Assembly: GCF_018812025.1 (NCBI RefSeq)
Contig: NC_063050.1
Coordinates: forward strand, 57,610,147 to 57,674,146
DNA length: 64,000 nt
Direction: 5' to 3'
Origin: Megalobrama amblycephala
Taxonomy: Eukaryota > Chordata > Actinopteri > Cypriniformes > Xenocyprididae
Positions 22,560 through 34,899 of this stretch are shown here, piece after piece. Each line of letters opens with the position of its first letter. The first letter of the stretch is position 1. The translations under genes were made by a program, and so were the position numbers. The notes beneath the pieces were generated by a model, which was not told the origin of the DNA, did no database searches, and saw nothing but the letters and a program-made list of their open reading frames with translations.

Positions 22560-25500
22560 AAATTTAAATCTAGCAGAAATAGGTATAAGGTAATAATTGC
22601 AGGTCACCATTTTATCAGGTTAGTGATTATATTAAACAAATGGATACTGGTCCCCTGTTAGATGGTGTGAAATGATCTGGTTGCTTTGCCAGTTCTTCAT
22701 TTTCATTCATTTTGACCTTAGTGTTTTTATGAACATTGCTGCTACATTCAAAGATATACAGAATACAAAATATTGCTAAATATAAAGGTATAAATATAAA
22801 AATATTATTTAACATCACTGAACCAACCTACCAATTTCAACAAACTAGGTTTTATGGGTTAAATCAAGCAGAAATAGCTCTTTAAGGTAACAATTGCAGG
22901 TCATCACTTTATACAGTGAAATTTGATTTGATTAAACAACATGCCTTTGGTCCCCTGTTTGATGGTAAATTGCGACATCTGTTTGGTTGCTTTGCCATTT
23001 CTTACCATCACAAACACACTCAGATCTCAAAATTTTACGTTAACTCACTGCATTGCTGCCAAATTGTCAGTTATCTCAATTAAATTATGTGAACTTAACT
23101 GACACTTTAGCTGAACCAACTGAAGATTTTCAATGCAGGAATAAACATAAAACTGAGTTTTGTCTTTTAAAATCTTTCTACTGCGATGAACATTATGAAC
23201 ATTGCTATTACATTCAGAGATAGTCAGAATAGGAAATATTGCTAAATATAAAGGCAACCAAGCAGGTGTCACTTTACCATCTAACAGGGGACCAGTGTCC
23301 TTTTGTGTAATGAAATCAATATAACATGCACATTTTGCTGCTGCTTAACTTCACCATGTACACTTTAACTTGTGTGAAAAATGGGCATGGAATGGTGAAT
23401 AAAAATGGTAACCTATTATGGTAACCTGTTATTATAATGGTGAATTAGCTAATTAGCTAAAGTCAATTATTAACCTTACTAACCAACCTAAATACTTTAA
23501 TTAACAACAAAACAAGTTTTATGGGTTAAATCAAGCAGAAATAGCTCTTTGAAGTAATACCACTTTATACAGTGAATATTGATTCAATAAAATGCTTTTG
23601 GTCCCCTGTTAGATGGCAAATTGCGAAATCTGTTTGGTTGTTTTGCCATTTCTTACCATCACAAAACACACTGTAAATATTTTCCAGGTCAGATCTCAAC
23701 ATTTTTGTTGACTTGATGCATTGCTGAGTTGTCAGTTATATCAATTAAATCATTTGAACTGAATGTCTTTTAACACTGGCACTTTAGCCAAAACAATTAA
23801 ATATTTTCAATGCAACAATCAACATAAAACTGAGTTTTAACCTTTAAAATCTTTCTAAATAGTATTTTTATGGCAATATCTGGTGTTTTAGTTTTTATTA
23901 TGAACACTGCTATTACATTCAGAGATATGAAACATTGCTAAAAGTAAAGGCAACCAAACAGGTGTCACACTTTACCATCTAACAGGGGACACCTGTTCTT
24001 TTGTGTAATGAAATAACTATTACATGCACATTTTGCTGCTGTTTACCTTTACCATTTAACTTGATTGGAAATGGGCATGGAATAAAAAAAAATTGTAACA
24101 TATTGTGGTAACCTGTTATTGTAATGGCAAATTAACTAATTTTGTTGAAGTCAGTAATTAAACCTTACTAAACCAACCTAAATACATAATTTTTTTACCC
24201 CAAAAGTTTTATGGGTTAAATCAAGCAGAAATAGCTCTTTAAGGTAACAATTGCAGGTCATCACTTTATACAGCGATTTTGGATTTGATTAAACAAAATG
24301 CCTTTGGTCCCCTGTTTGATGGTAAATTGTGACATCTGTTTGGTTGCTTTGCCATTTCTTACTATCACAAACACACTGTAAATATTTTGGAGGTCAGATC
24401 TCAAAATTTTATGTTGGCTTGCTGCATTGCTGCAAAATTGTCAGTTATCTCAATTAAATTATGTGAACTAAATGTCTTTTAACACTGACACTTTAGCTGA
24501 ACCAACTGAAGATTTTTAATGCAACAATCAACATAAAACTGAGTTTTGACCTTTAAAATCTTTCTAAATTGTATTTTTATGGCAATATCTGGTGTTTCAG
24601 TTTTATTATGAAAATTGCTATTACATTCAGAGATATGAAACATTGCTAAATGTAAAGGCAACCAAACAGGTTTCACACTTTACCATCTAACAGGGGACCA
24701 CCATTCATTTTTGTAATGAAATCACTATTACATGCAGATTTTGCTGCTGTTTAACTTTACCATTTAACTTGAGTGGAAATGGGCATGGAATAAAAAAGGC
24801 AACATATTGTGTAACTGTTATTGTAATGGCAAATTAACTAATTTTGTTGAAGTCAATAATTAAACCTTACTAAACTAACTTATATACGTTAATTTTTACC
24901 CCAGAAAAAAGTTTTATGGGTTAAATCAAGCAGAAATAGCTCTTTAAGGTAACAATTGCAGGTCATCACTTTATACAGCGATTTTTTTATTTGATTAAAC
25001 AAAATGCCTTTGGTTCCCTGTTTGATGGTAAATTGTGACATCTGTTTGGTTGCTTTGCCATTTCTTACTATCACAAACACACTGTAAATATTTTGGAGGT
25101 CAGATCTCAAAATTTTATGTTGACTTGCTGCATTGCTGCAAAATTGTCAGTTATCTCAATTAAATTATGTGAACTAAATGTCTTTTAACACTGACACTTT
25201 ATATGAACCAACTGAAGATTTTCAATGGAACAATCAACATAAAACTGAGTTTTGACCTTTAAAATCTTTCTAAATTGTATTTTTATGGCAATATCTGGTG
25301 TTTTAGTTTTATTATGAACATTGCTATTACATTCAGAGATATGAAACATTGCTAAATGTAAAGGCAACCAAACAGGTTTCACACTTTACCATCTAACAGG
25401 GGACCACCGTTCAATTATGTAATGAAATCACTATTACATGCAGATTTTGCTGCTGTTTAACTTTACCATTTAACTTGAGTGGAAATGGGCATGGAATAAA

Positions 25501-26525
25501 AAAAGGTAACATATTGTGATAATCTGTTATTGTAATGGCAAATTAACTAATTTTGTTGAAGTCAATAATTAAACCTTACTAAACCAACTTAAATACATTA
25601 ATTTTTACCCCAGAAAAAGTTTTATGGGTTAAATCAAGCAGAAATAGCTCTTTACAGTAACAATTGCAGGTCATCACTTTATACAGCGATTTTGGATTTG
25701 ATTAAACAAAATGCCTTTGGTCCCGTTTGATGGTAAATTGTGACATCTGTTTGGTTGCTTTGCCATTTCTTACTATCACAAACACACTGTAAATATTTTG
25801 GAGGTCAGATCTCAAAATGTTATGTTGACTTGCTGCATTGCTGCAAAATTGTCAGTTATCTCAATTAAATTATGTGAACTAAATGTCTTTTAACACTGAC
25901 ACTTATCTGAACCAACTGAAGATTTTCAATGCAACAATCAACATAAAACTGAATTTTGACCTTTAAAATCTTTCTAAATTGTATTTTTATGGCAATATCT
26001 GGTGTTTTAGTTTTATTATGAACATTGCTATTACATTCAGAGATATGAAACATTGCTAAATGTAAAGGCAACCAAACAGGTTTCACACTTTACAATATAA
26101 CAGGGGACCACCATTCATTTGTGTAATGAAATCACTATTACATGCAAATTTTGCTGCTGTTTAACTTTACCATTTAACTTGAGTGGAAATGGGCATGGAA
26201 TAAAAAAAGGTGACATATTGTGATAATCTGTTATTGTAATGGCAAATTAACAAATTTTGTTGAAGTCAATAATTAAACCTTACTAAACCTTAAATATGAA
26301 GTTGAATGACAACTTAAATACATTAATTTTTACCCCAGAAAAAGTTTTATGGGTTAAATCAAGCAGAAATAGCTCTTTAAAGGTAACAATTGCAGGTCAC
26401 CATTTTATACAGTGCATAGTGATTTTGTTAAACAAAATGTTTTTGGTCCCCTGTAAGATGGTAAAGTATGATACCTGTTTAGTTGCTTTGCCATTTCTTA
26501 CCATCACAAACACACTGTAAAGACT
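22560..26525. repeat. Tandem satellite, unit about 700 bp
   Basis: Five to six units. The marker AAGCAGAAATAGCTCTTT recurs at about 22865, 23535, 24223, 24930, 25638 and 26365, giving steps of 670-730 bases. Each unit contains GGTCCCCTGTTTGATGGTAA and, about 375 bases later, the inverse TTACCATCTAACAGGGGACC. The middle units are the most alike. Small minus-strand frames repeat in step with the unit and are not genes. Confidence 0.92.
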
Positions 26526-26535
26526 TTGGAGATAT

Positions 26536-26884
26536 AGGGCCAGATTTACTAAAAAGGGAAAATTAGTGTGAGAGCTCAAAACCATAAAAGTGCTGATGGT
26601 AGTGGAAATTTCAGCGTGTGATCTACTGACGAAGCACAAATTAAAGAACACACTGATGCAGCCGGATCACTTCCATAATGACCAACGCAATCTACCAAGA
26701 GAAGCGCAAATTAGCATCTGGTTTAAGACTTTTACATTTAAAAGGTAAACTCCAACAAATGCATATGCAAAAAGGTCAGCTGCAAAAATATCTGTGTCCA
26801 CGCCTTTTCAGAGCTAATTTTCACCATCTTTAGTAAATCCTGAAAGTGGATTTGTGCTGTTGCAAACCGTTAGTAAATCTGACC
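26536..26884. mobile_element. Short MITE, GGGCCAGATTTACTAA ends
   Basis: The inverted ends GGGCCAGATTTACTAA and TTAGTAAATCTGACCC lie 349 bases apart. It is inserted at the right edge of the satellite array. Confidence 0.8.
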
Positions 26885-26951
26885 CAAATGTCAATTTTAT
26901 ATTTTGACTTGCTGCATTGAAAATTAGGGCTGTACAATATATTGAAATATC

Positions 26952-26954
<3 letters not shown>

Positions 26955-26999
<45 letters not shown>
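26955..26999. repeat. (TA)n microsatellite
   Basis: A pure TA run next to a decayed satellite unit. Confidence 0.9.
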
Positions 27000-27001
<2 letters not shown>

Positions 27002-27099
27002 TTATATAATTTTCAGTTTTTAAATATATTTTATAAATATATAAATATAATTTAAATTGAATAAAAAAATATTGTATCACATACTGCATATATTTATGA

Positions 27100-27510
27100 C
27101 AAGAACTGGTGTATTAGTGTTATGTACATTGCTATTATATTCAGAGATATGAACTATTGTTATATATAAAGGCAACTAAACAGGTGTAGCACTTTACCAT
27201 CTAACAGGGGACCATTGTCCTTTTGTGTAGTGAAATTACTACAACATGTACATGCTGCTGCTGCTGCTTAACTATCATTTACACTTTAACTTTAGAAATG
27301 GTAACATCTAAATTAACTTTTTAAATTTTGTTCAATTCAAAAATATTACCACTTTATACAGTGAATAGTGATTCTGTGAATCTCAAAATGACTGTCAGAG
27401 TCCCCTGTTAGATGGTAAACTGCGACACCTGTTTGGCTGATTTGCCATTTCACACTGTAAAGATTTTGGAGGTCAGATCTCAAAATTTTATGTTGACTTA
27501 ATTGAAATAT
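27100..27510. repeat. Decayed unit of the 700-bp satellite
   Basis: Keeps TTTACCATCTAACAGGGGAC (about 27193) and CCCCTGTTAGATGGTAAAC (about 27400), with strong divergence elsewhere. Confidence 0.75.
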
Positions 27511-27684
27511 ATGAAGTATGGATGTTCATTTTGCATGCCCCCCACCCCCACCCCCACTGACAGGTGATGCTCGTTACCCAATCATTATCCATAACTGACA
27601 AGATTAGAATGTTATATTACAATTAAATTAGAATAGATATGTGTCTGTGACTCATTATAGTTTTTTTTTAACAATTGCTAGGAC

Positions 27685-28314
27685 AAGGGCTTGACAATAA
27701 CACCCGCTAACAAATGCGGGTAGATTTCAGCTGTGGCGGGTAAGACCAGAGTAGTCAAATACACGCACACAGATGTCAAAATGTCGGAGTATGGATATGT
27801 GTCAGTATATTATGTACATGCATTCAGCAGCCCAATTAAATGTTTGTATGTCATTTATGTTAATCAAACAACAAAAGATAAATAAATATTAAATAAACCT
27901 ACTGTATCGGAAAAATAGTTTAGGCTATTTAATTTACTATTGTATTTGTAATTTGCTAAATTGCTTCTTTGTTCTTTTTTGTATAGCCTAATAAAAATAA
28001 CTTACACAATTATAAAATTTATCATATTACCCACCCCTTGCCCACCCGTACATACCAGCTGATATACCATGTAGGCCTAGTCTTGATTTAGGTGGTTAAT
28101 CTGCATTTGAAAGTTTGAAAGGGTTTTAAATCTAGCTAATCAAGTAAAATTACTCAAAATCAAGTAATTTTAGCATGCCAAGTCAACTTTAATCATATAA
28201 AATGTAATTTCCCAACAGCAAAATTATGGCCAGTGAAAATGCTGAGTGGCTAGTAACTTTGGAAAACCACTAGCCACAGTGGCTGGTGAGCAAAAAAGTT
28301 AATGTCAAGCCCTG
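27685..28314. mobile_element. hAT-type non-autonomous element, 630 bp
   Basis: The ends AAGGGCTTGAC and GTCAAGCCCTG are flanked by a perfect 8-base target duplication GCTAGGAC (27677-27684 and 28315-28322), the hAT signature. No transposase. Confidence 0.9.
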
Positions 28315-28339
28315 GCTAGGACACATTTTTCAATATTTA

Positions 28340-30900
28340 TGTCACTTTTTCAAAACTCTTCACTCAGTTCTCCAAACCAGCTTTCAGCTTCACAGCAGTT
28401 AATTTCACATTCAGAATGCACTAAAACCACCAAAACACTTCAATTATGTCTCAAATCATGTCATTTTTTTTTTTTTTTTTTTTTGCTGTTCAAAATTCAC
28501 TGCAGTTTGTTACAATGTTCATGTTTACATGAGTGTACAAAATTATTTCTTTATTAAGTTTTATTAAGTTTCCCCTTTTGTATAGATGATGAAAATGATG
28601 AAAACTGCCATGTAACTGTTCAGCTACACCTAATTGTTTTGATAGTATTTCATTTTTTTAGATTTGGAATATATTTCAATATGATACTACTGTAGAAATG
28701 TTGAAAATTTTTGTCTAAATAATAACTGTGCAAATAATTATGAAATGTGTCCTATAGTGATTGAAAAAAACTATAATAGCAGCTGTAAATGTGGCCTTAT
28801 TTATCATTCAAAATTAGTGTTAAACACATTTACACAAACACATGTAGATGGTCAAAGTATCACTCTATAGGATCGTTCACACCACCATCCTGAGTGACTA
28901 AAGACACAGAATGATAATATGCAGTGAGAAAGTCGCAGATACTAAAAACTTAATGAGTTAAACTCTTTTTGTTTAAGATATAATTTAAAACCGTGGTCTA
29001 AAGATTGAATGATTTGGCCATAACTCATTATTATCCTTGATATTCTAAACATAGGTAATTCCGTGTGTATTTAGAATTGAGCTTGCGGCACCAACCCCCA
29101 CTGACAATTTACATTTCAATAGGCTTCAAAAACCCGTTTTGTCACAGGTGAGGTACAGGCCAAAAGAGCTAACTACAAATACTGTTACCAATGTCTAAGA
29201 ATCTGTGGAACTTCACAAATAAACTAGAGAAGATTCTGGGATTTACCCAAATTAAATTAAAAAACAGTTTTACCACCGCTAGGATGCATTTCTGTTTAGG
29301 ATAACTGAGTGAAGAGTTTTGAAAAATTACCTAACCAGCTTTCAGCTTCACAGAAGTTAATTTCACATTCAAAATGCACTAAAACTACCAAAAACACTTA
29401 ATTTATGTCTCAATTCTTCACAAGACTAGCAAAAGTTCCCCCAACAAACACACTTTGTCACTCATAAAACAAAACAACAACAACAAAACAGGAGCATTAC
29501 ACAATGTTTTCTTTTGTACTTCTTTACAAAACAAAAATAACATTATCTACTGTTTATAATTCACAGTAGTTTTGTTACATAATCAATGTTAAATTAGATG
29601 GTGATGAAACAAAGACTAACACTTGTGTAGGTGTTCAGCTTACATGTAATTATTTTGATTGTATTTGTTGTTTTTTAGATTCAGAATATATATCAATATG
29701 GTGTTACTGTAGAAATGTAGCAAATTTCAGTCTTACTCGTTTTTGTGTTGTGTTAGGTCTTGAACTTATGTTGAACAGTTTTGTAAAGAGTATGTAAGCA
29801 TGTGTAAATTGGCCTGTATAGAACATAAAGCTTTGGTGATGTTTGTGTCTAAGTGAGAAATGAATTGTATGTTACATGACAAAAAGTTATTTGTCATGTA
29901 ACAAACTGCAGTGAATTATAAACAGTAAAAAGTGTCAATCTTGTTTTGTAAAGAAATTTTACAAAAGAAAACATTGTGTAATGCTCCTGTTTGACAAAGT
30001 GTGTTTGTTGGGGGGGAAACCTTTTCTAGTCTTGTGAAGAATGACATGATTTGACACATAAATTCAGTATTTTAGTAGTTTTAGTGCATTTTGAATTTGA
30101 GATTAACTGTTGTGAAGCTGAAAGAAATGTGTCCTAGCGGTGGTAAAAAAAATTTTAATTTAATTTGGGTAAATCCCAGCACCTTCTATTGTTTATTTGA
30201 GAAGTTCCACAGATTCTTAGACATTGGTAACAGTAATGGTAGTTAGTGAGCTTGTTTGTCTGTACCTCACCAGTGATAAACTGGCCCTTCTGAAACCTAG
30301 TGTATTGAAATGTAAAGTGGGGGTAGCGGGGGCAGCGGGGGTAGTGCACTCTACACAATCCAAACCCAATCCTGAATACACATGAAATTACCTATGTTAA
30401 AATATCAAGGATGAGTTATGGCCAAATCATTCAATTTTTTTTACTACAGTTTTAAATGGTCTTTTAAACAAAGAGAGTTTGTTTGACTCATTATTTTTTT
30501 TAGCTTTGTCTGTGTGGATTTCTCACTGCAAGTTGATTTGGAGCTTTTTCAAAAATGATCTATGCTATCATGTCTGCTATTTCATAAAGAAACCTTGCTG
30601 CCATTTATGCAGCACTGTAACACTACAGAATTTGTAGTGTCTTATTCACCCAGTGCACCAAACCAACTTTTTAGCTTCACAGCGATTAATTTCATATTCA
30701 AAATGCACTAAAACTACCAAAACACATAATTTCTCAAATCAAGTCATTTTTCAAAAACACTAGCAAAGGTTTCACTCAACAAACACACTTTGCCACTCAT
30801 AAAACACTGTTGACAGGGATTATACAATATTTGTTTGCTGTTTTCTGCTGTTCAGAATTCACTGCAATTGTTTACATGATGTTACAGTAAAATTGTTCCT
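28340..30900. repeat. Large imperfect palindrome with extra direct copies
   Basis: Arms at about 28917-29650 and 29820-30540 are inverted copies of each other. Examples are GGTAATTCCGTGTGTATTTA against its inverse near 30390, and ACCAATGTCTAAGAATCTGT against ACAGATTCTTAGACATTGGT. A 260-base segment from the arm (AGCTTCACAGnnGTTAATTT) also occurs directly at 28340-28600 and 30655-30900. It is probably a foldback DNA element with a tandem partial copy. Non-coding. Confidence 0.85.
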
Positions 30901-32196
30901 CCTAGGTTTCCCCTTGTGTATAGAGAGTGACTTAAGAAAATTTTCTAGCCATAAATGTTTTTTTTTTTCTGGCCATGAAACTGTTTTTGCCAAAACAAGC
31001 AGTAATGACACCAACATTTTAGATACCAGTGAAGATTTAAAATTCTCTATTTCAATTTCAAGACCACATCTAAAACCACAAGCCTAATTGATATAAATGT
31101 AAAACATTATTAAAGACAAGTAAACAGTCAGTAATAAAATTATTATCCAAATGATACAAATAAAATGAATCGTCCTTTTCAGGTTTTTCAGGTAGGTCTA
31201 ACAGTAGATTTCAGATACAGGAATTAAATAAAGTAAGGAAATGTAATATAACACTGCATAGCCTTCACTGTAAATTAAACATCTTTATTAATGAATACTT
31301 ATTAAAGTCGCAAAAGTTATTCAGTCAACAGAAGTGAGGGATAATTTTCTTTTGCCTTTGTTGTTTGATTAACATTAAAAACACAGACAATGCATGGATC
31401 TAAGATACTGATACTGTATATTAAGACCTAACCAACTATGTTTACTGGGATACTCACTATTTTTTGACATATTTTTTATTAATCTGTCCACTTAAGAGCA
31501 AAATGTCATGCAAGACAGCTCAGTTAAATATTTGTGGGCTGTCAAGAGATGCTGATTTTTGGTCATGCGCTTGTTTGCGCAGACAAAACTTTTCTCACAG
31601 CACACAAAATGAGCTCCCTTTTGTGCCTTCTTGCACTTGAAGATTTAAATGGTCAAGGCTTAAACTCTCTTGATGATGCAGCGCTGACCCATCAACTGTC
31701 CCAGTCGTTGTTTATGTTTGTTCACGTTCATGCTTTGTTAGAATTCATAAAAATGCTACCAGCCAACTGGCGCGTGACACCGTTTTATACGCTCGCCAAC
31801 ACCAATTTTTACTCACATTTGGCGGTTGGGCAAGTATTAATATTAGGCCTTGTCTATATGTACATGCTTTTTTTCAAAACTGTTCAACTTAAGTTCAAAC
31901 CCGAACATAATATTACATTAAATAAGACATCAGTTTGATATATTTCTTTAGTAATATCATACTGAAATATATTTTCAGAATCTAAAAAATGATCTATCAA
32001 AATACTATCAAAACAATTAGATGTTGCTGAACATCAGTGATAATGTACTCATGTCCTCAGTGATAATCTGATAATATTTAGTTTATCTAGTTGTCATAAA
32101 ACCAGACAATACATAAAGCCTGCTGTTTAAAAATCAAAATTCTAAGTTTTATGTTGATTATTGCATCTAAGTCTTAAACAGTTGGGTCAAATTAAA
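30900..32196. other. AT-rich, no gene recognised
   Basis: One plus-strand frame of 134 codons (31534-31938) has no motif or splice support that I can identify. The rest is low-complexity. Confidence 0.4.
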
Positions 32197-32210
32197 TGAA
32201 CCCTCTACTG

Positions 32211-33585
32211 CAGTGGTTCCCAAAGTCGGGGTCGCGACCCCCCGGTGGGTCGCGAGACAGTGAGGAAGGGGTCGCGAGATGATTTCCAGAAAAAAAAAAT
32301 AATAATAATAATAATAATAATAAAAAATAATTAAACGATTAGAAATAGTATATTCTATCAATAATTGTCACAAAATACTAAAAATAGTAGTTAAATTAAA
32401 AACAAAAACCATGCAAATAAAAAAAAGCCATCAACCTTTCGATTTTCCTTTCGCTTGGCCGTGACTCCTGAGGTGATTACGACAGATTAATGACATAGTA
32501 GCAACAGCATCAGCTGCAGCAGGTCAGTTTACTGCAACATGTTAAACATTAAGACATGTGAACGTAATTCTTTAGGCTTTAAGCTTTGGATATTATTTTT
32601 GTCAAAATGAAACGTTGGTTAATATCGATCAAAAAAGAAAACGCAGGGAGGCAGCGGAGGAGAGCGGAGAAGCACGCGCTTCACATATGCCGCGTTTGCA
32701 GTGTGCAACTGATCCATGGCTGTGTATCACAAACACAACATTTACTTATTTTTATTTCAAATCCAAAAGTTGTTACTGAATATGGCTTGTCAGCACAGCG
32801 ATTCTCTTTGTATAGGCCTACACTATATTTCATAGATGTCACGTTTAAACGCACTATAGCCTATTTAAACGTTTTATTCATTTCATTACTTTATATTTAT
32901 CTGAAGTAATACTTATATTGCTCACACAAGTGGCAAAACATTTAAACGTAAGCTTTATGTTAAAATCAAAAACGTTTTTAAAAAAAAAAAAAAAAACTTA
33001 AAATAGACAAAAACAGGCGACTCTCGTCTTTTCTTTCCTTTTAAATCTTTTTACAATAAATCCCTCAGGTCATAAAGAACTGTTTTTCCACCTTCAGAGG
33101 CGAGTGCTATTGTTTATGTCTCCTTGTTCACCTAAATGCCTGGTAAGGTGTTATTTTCCTTGCTTTACCCGAGGCAGCCGTGTTTAAACTGTGTAACAGA
33201 GACTTTGAACTATATGAATCTATGATGAAATTACTAGTTTTTTCGCGTCAATACATGTTTATTTTAATGCGAACAGTGCGCTGTCGTTTTAATTCAGCGC
33301 TGTGCAGCACAGCAAAAATAGACTCGGCGCGTAAATGATCGCTGCACTGCTGCAGACGCACCGCTCCTGGAACGCACTGCCGGACCGCATCCGCGTGCAG
33401 TGTGAAATCCGTTAGTATGGGCACAGAAAAAAATGCGCACTGCAAACAGAGTATGTGTGAAACATGCGTTAGTGCGTGTTTGCCTTTGTGCCCAACTCGT
33501 TAACCACCTCCGAGGATAGTGGGGGTCGCGAGTCACTGGCATCGTTATTTTGGGGGTCGTGGGCTGAAAAGTTTGGGAACCCCTG
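32211..33585. mobile_element. hAT (Charlie-like) element nested in piggyBac end
   Basis: The ends CAGTGGTTCCCAAAGTCGGG and AGTTTGGGAACCCCTG are flanked by a perfect 8-base duplication CTCTACTG (32203-32210 and 33586-33593). 1375 bases, with an internal AAT run. No intact transposase. Confidence 0.93.
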
Positions 33586-34129
33586 CTCTACTGCATAGTG
33601 TTGCCATATGGCAACATACACTTTGTGTTCATTTCCTTGCCACTATCTCTTTAAGAGAACATTCTTGTTTTTTTGTTGGTAAGAGAAGACCTTAGTTTAG
33701 CCAATGATGTGCTTTGGTTAAGTCACATGACGTGCAATTTTTTCTGTGGCGCGATTTTCTGACAGACTGCCGACTCTTGTCGGTAGTTGCTGAAAGCAAA
33801 CTAAAACGTCAGTAACAAACAAGGACCCGCCCATGTCACATTCACAAAAAAATTGTTAACATCATCTCAGGTAAGTTATGATGACATATTCACCACTCAA
33901 AAAAGTTTTTACGAAATTAGTTTTTTTGTAAATCGATAAAATGTCTGTGTTGCCATATGGCAACACTGCGCAATAATGGAATGACTTTATTATAATAGGT
34001 TAGCTAGCTAGCAAAGGCCAGCTGCAGTCTGTTAATATGTAACAATAAATTATTGTTAAATTATGAAATAAAACATTAATGCTAGTGATATAATGTTGAT
34101 TAGTCGTATGTTAAGGACTGCCGTGTCAT

Positions 34130-34369
34130 TTGTATTATGGATTAAATCATGAGATCTGCCACCACAGCCAGTACTACTGGCCCAGACCTACCACTGGCCT
34201 ACCATTGTGTCTCAAAAAGGCAGGTGCAAGTGGATGTAAGTGTATTGTTAGGGTGAAGTGCACCAAATGTGATGTGTACCTGTGTCTCACCTCTGAAAAA
34301 AAATGCTTTTTAAAGTTTCGTACAGAAAAAGGTGAAGTTTCAAGGATTATGGGGGATTTATGTTCATAA
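34130..34369 (+). pseudogene. piggyBac transposase C-terminal Cys-rich domain
   Basis: An 80-codon frame with the piggyBac zinc-binding tail: CKCIVRVKCTKCDVYLCL then KKCFLKFRT. In intact transposases this domain binds the terminal DNA. Here the catalytic part is missing, so it is a remnant. Confidence 0.8.
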
Positions 34370-34899
34370 CCTCCCTCTCATAAGATTGCGTAATGTTTAA
34401 TTTTCATGAACTGCAATGTTTTTGGTTTTATGTCAGTGTTTTATGATACATGATGAACAGTATTAGACTTGTTATTAACTGTCTATATTTGCAATTTAAA
34501 TAATATTCACGAAAAACGTAATGAAATTCAAAGAATATAAAGCATTATTCTGCAAAAGGAGAATAGAATAAATAAAAGCACAAGATGTTGGAAAATAAGT
34601 ATAAGGTGTTGTTTATATTTACTGCTAAAGCTTATAATAGCACCAATTGATTCAATACAAACAACAAAGGAAAAATATTAACTATATACACTTACACTTA
34701 TTCTAATTTACTTCCACTATTGTACATTGTTGCCATATGGCAACATATCATAAAGTACCTTAAAATAATATTTTTTTCCAATTTTTTTTTTTTTTTTTTT
34801 TTTTTTACAGCACTTTAAGTTAAGCCATTCTAAGAAAAGAAAAAGAGTCAAAATTTTTTTATATAGATTTATCATAATGCGTGCGGTAGAGGGTTAAAT

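Larger units (their letters stand above)
32201..34893 (+). mobile_element. piggyBac-type element, internally deleted and split
   Basis: The left end is CCCTCTACTGCATAG. The right end reads inward as CCCTCTACCGCACGC and is followed by TTAA at 34894. The left flank is TGAA, a decayed TTAA. Only the C-terminal Cys-rich domain of the transposase remains. A hAT element sits inside the left terminal repeat. Three copies of a 16-base palindrome GTTGCCATATGGCAAC lie inside. Confidence 0.85.

Noticed and set aside
22627..26086. Repeated minus-strand small proteins in the array
   Set aside because: They recur with the 700-base period and change with it; no start context or domain.
31534..31938. 134-codon plus-strand frame
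   Set aside because: No recognisable motif, no splice signals of note, surrounded by AT-rich repeat sequence.
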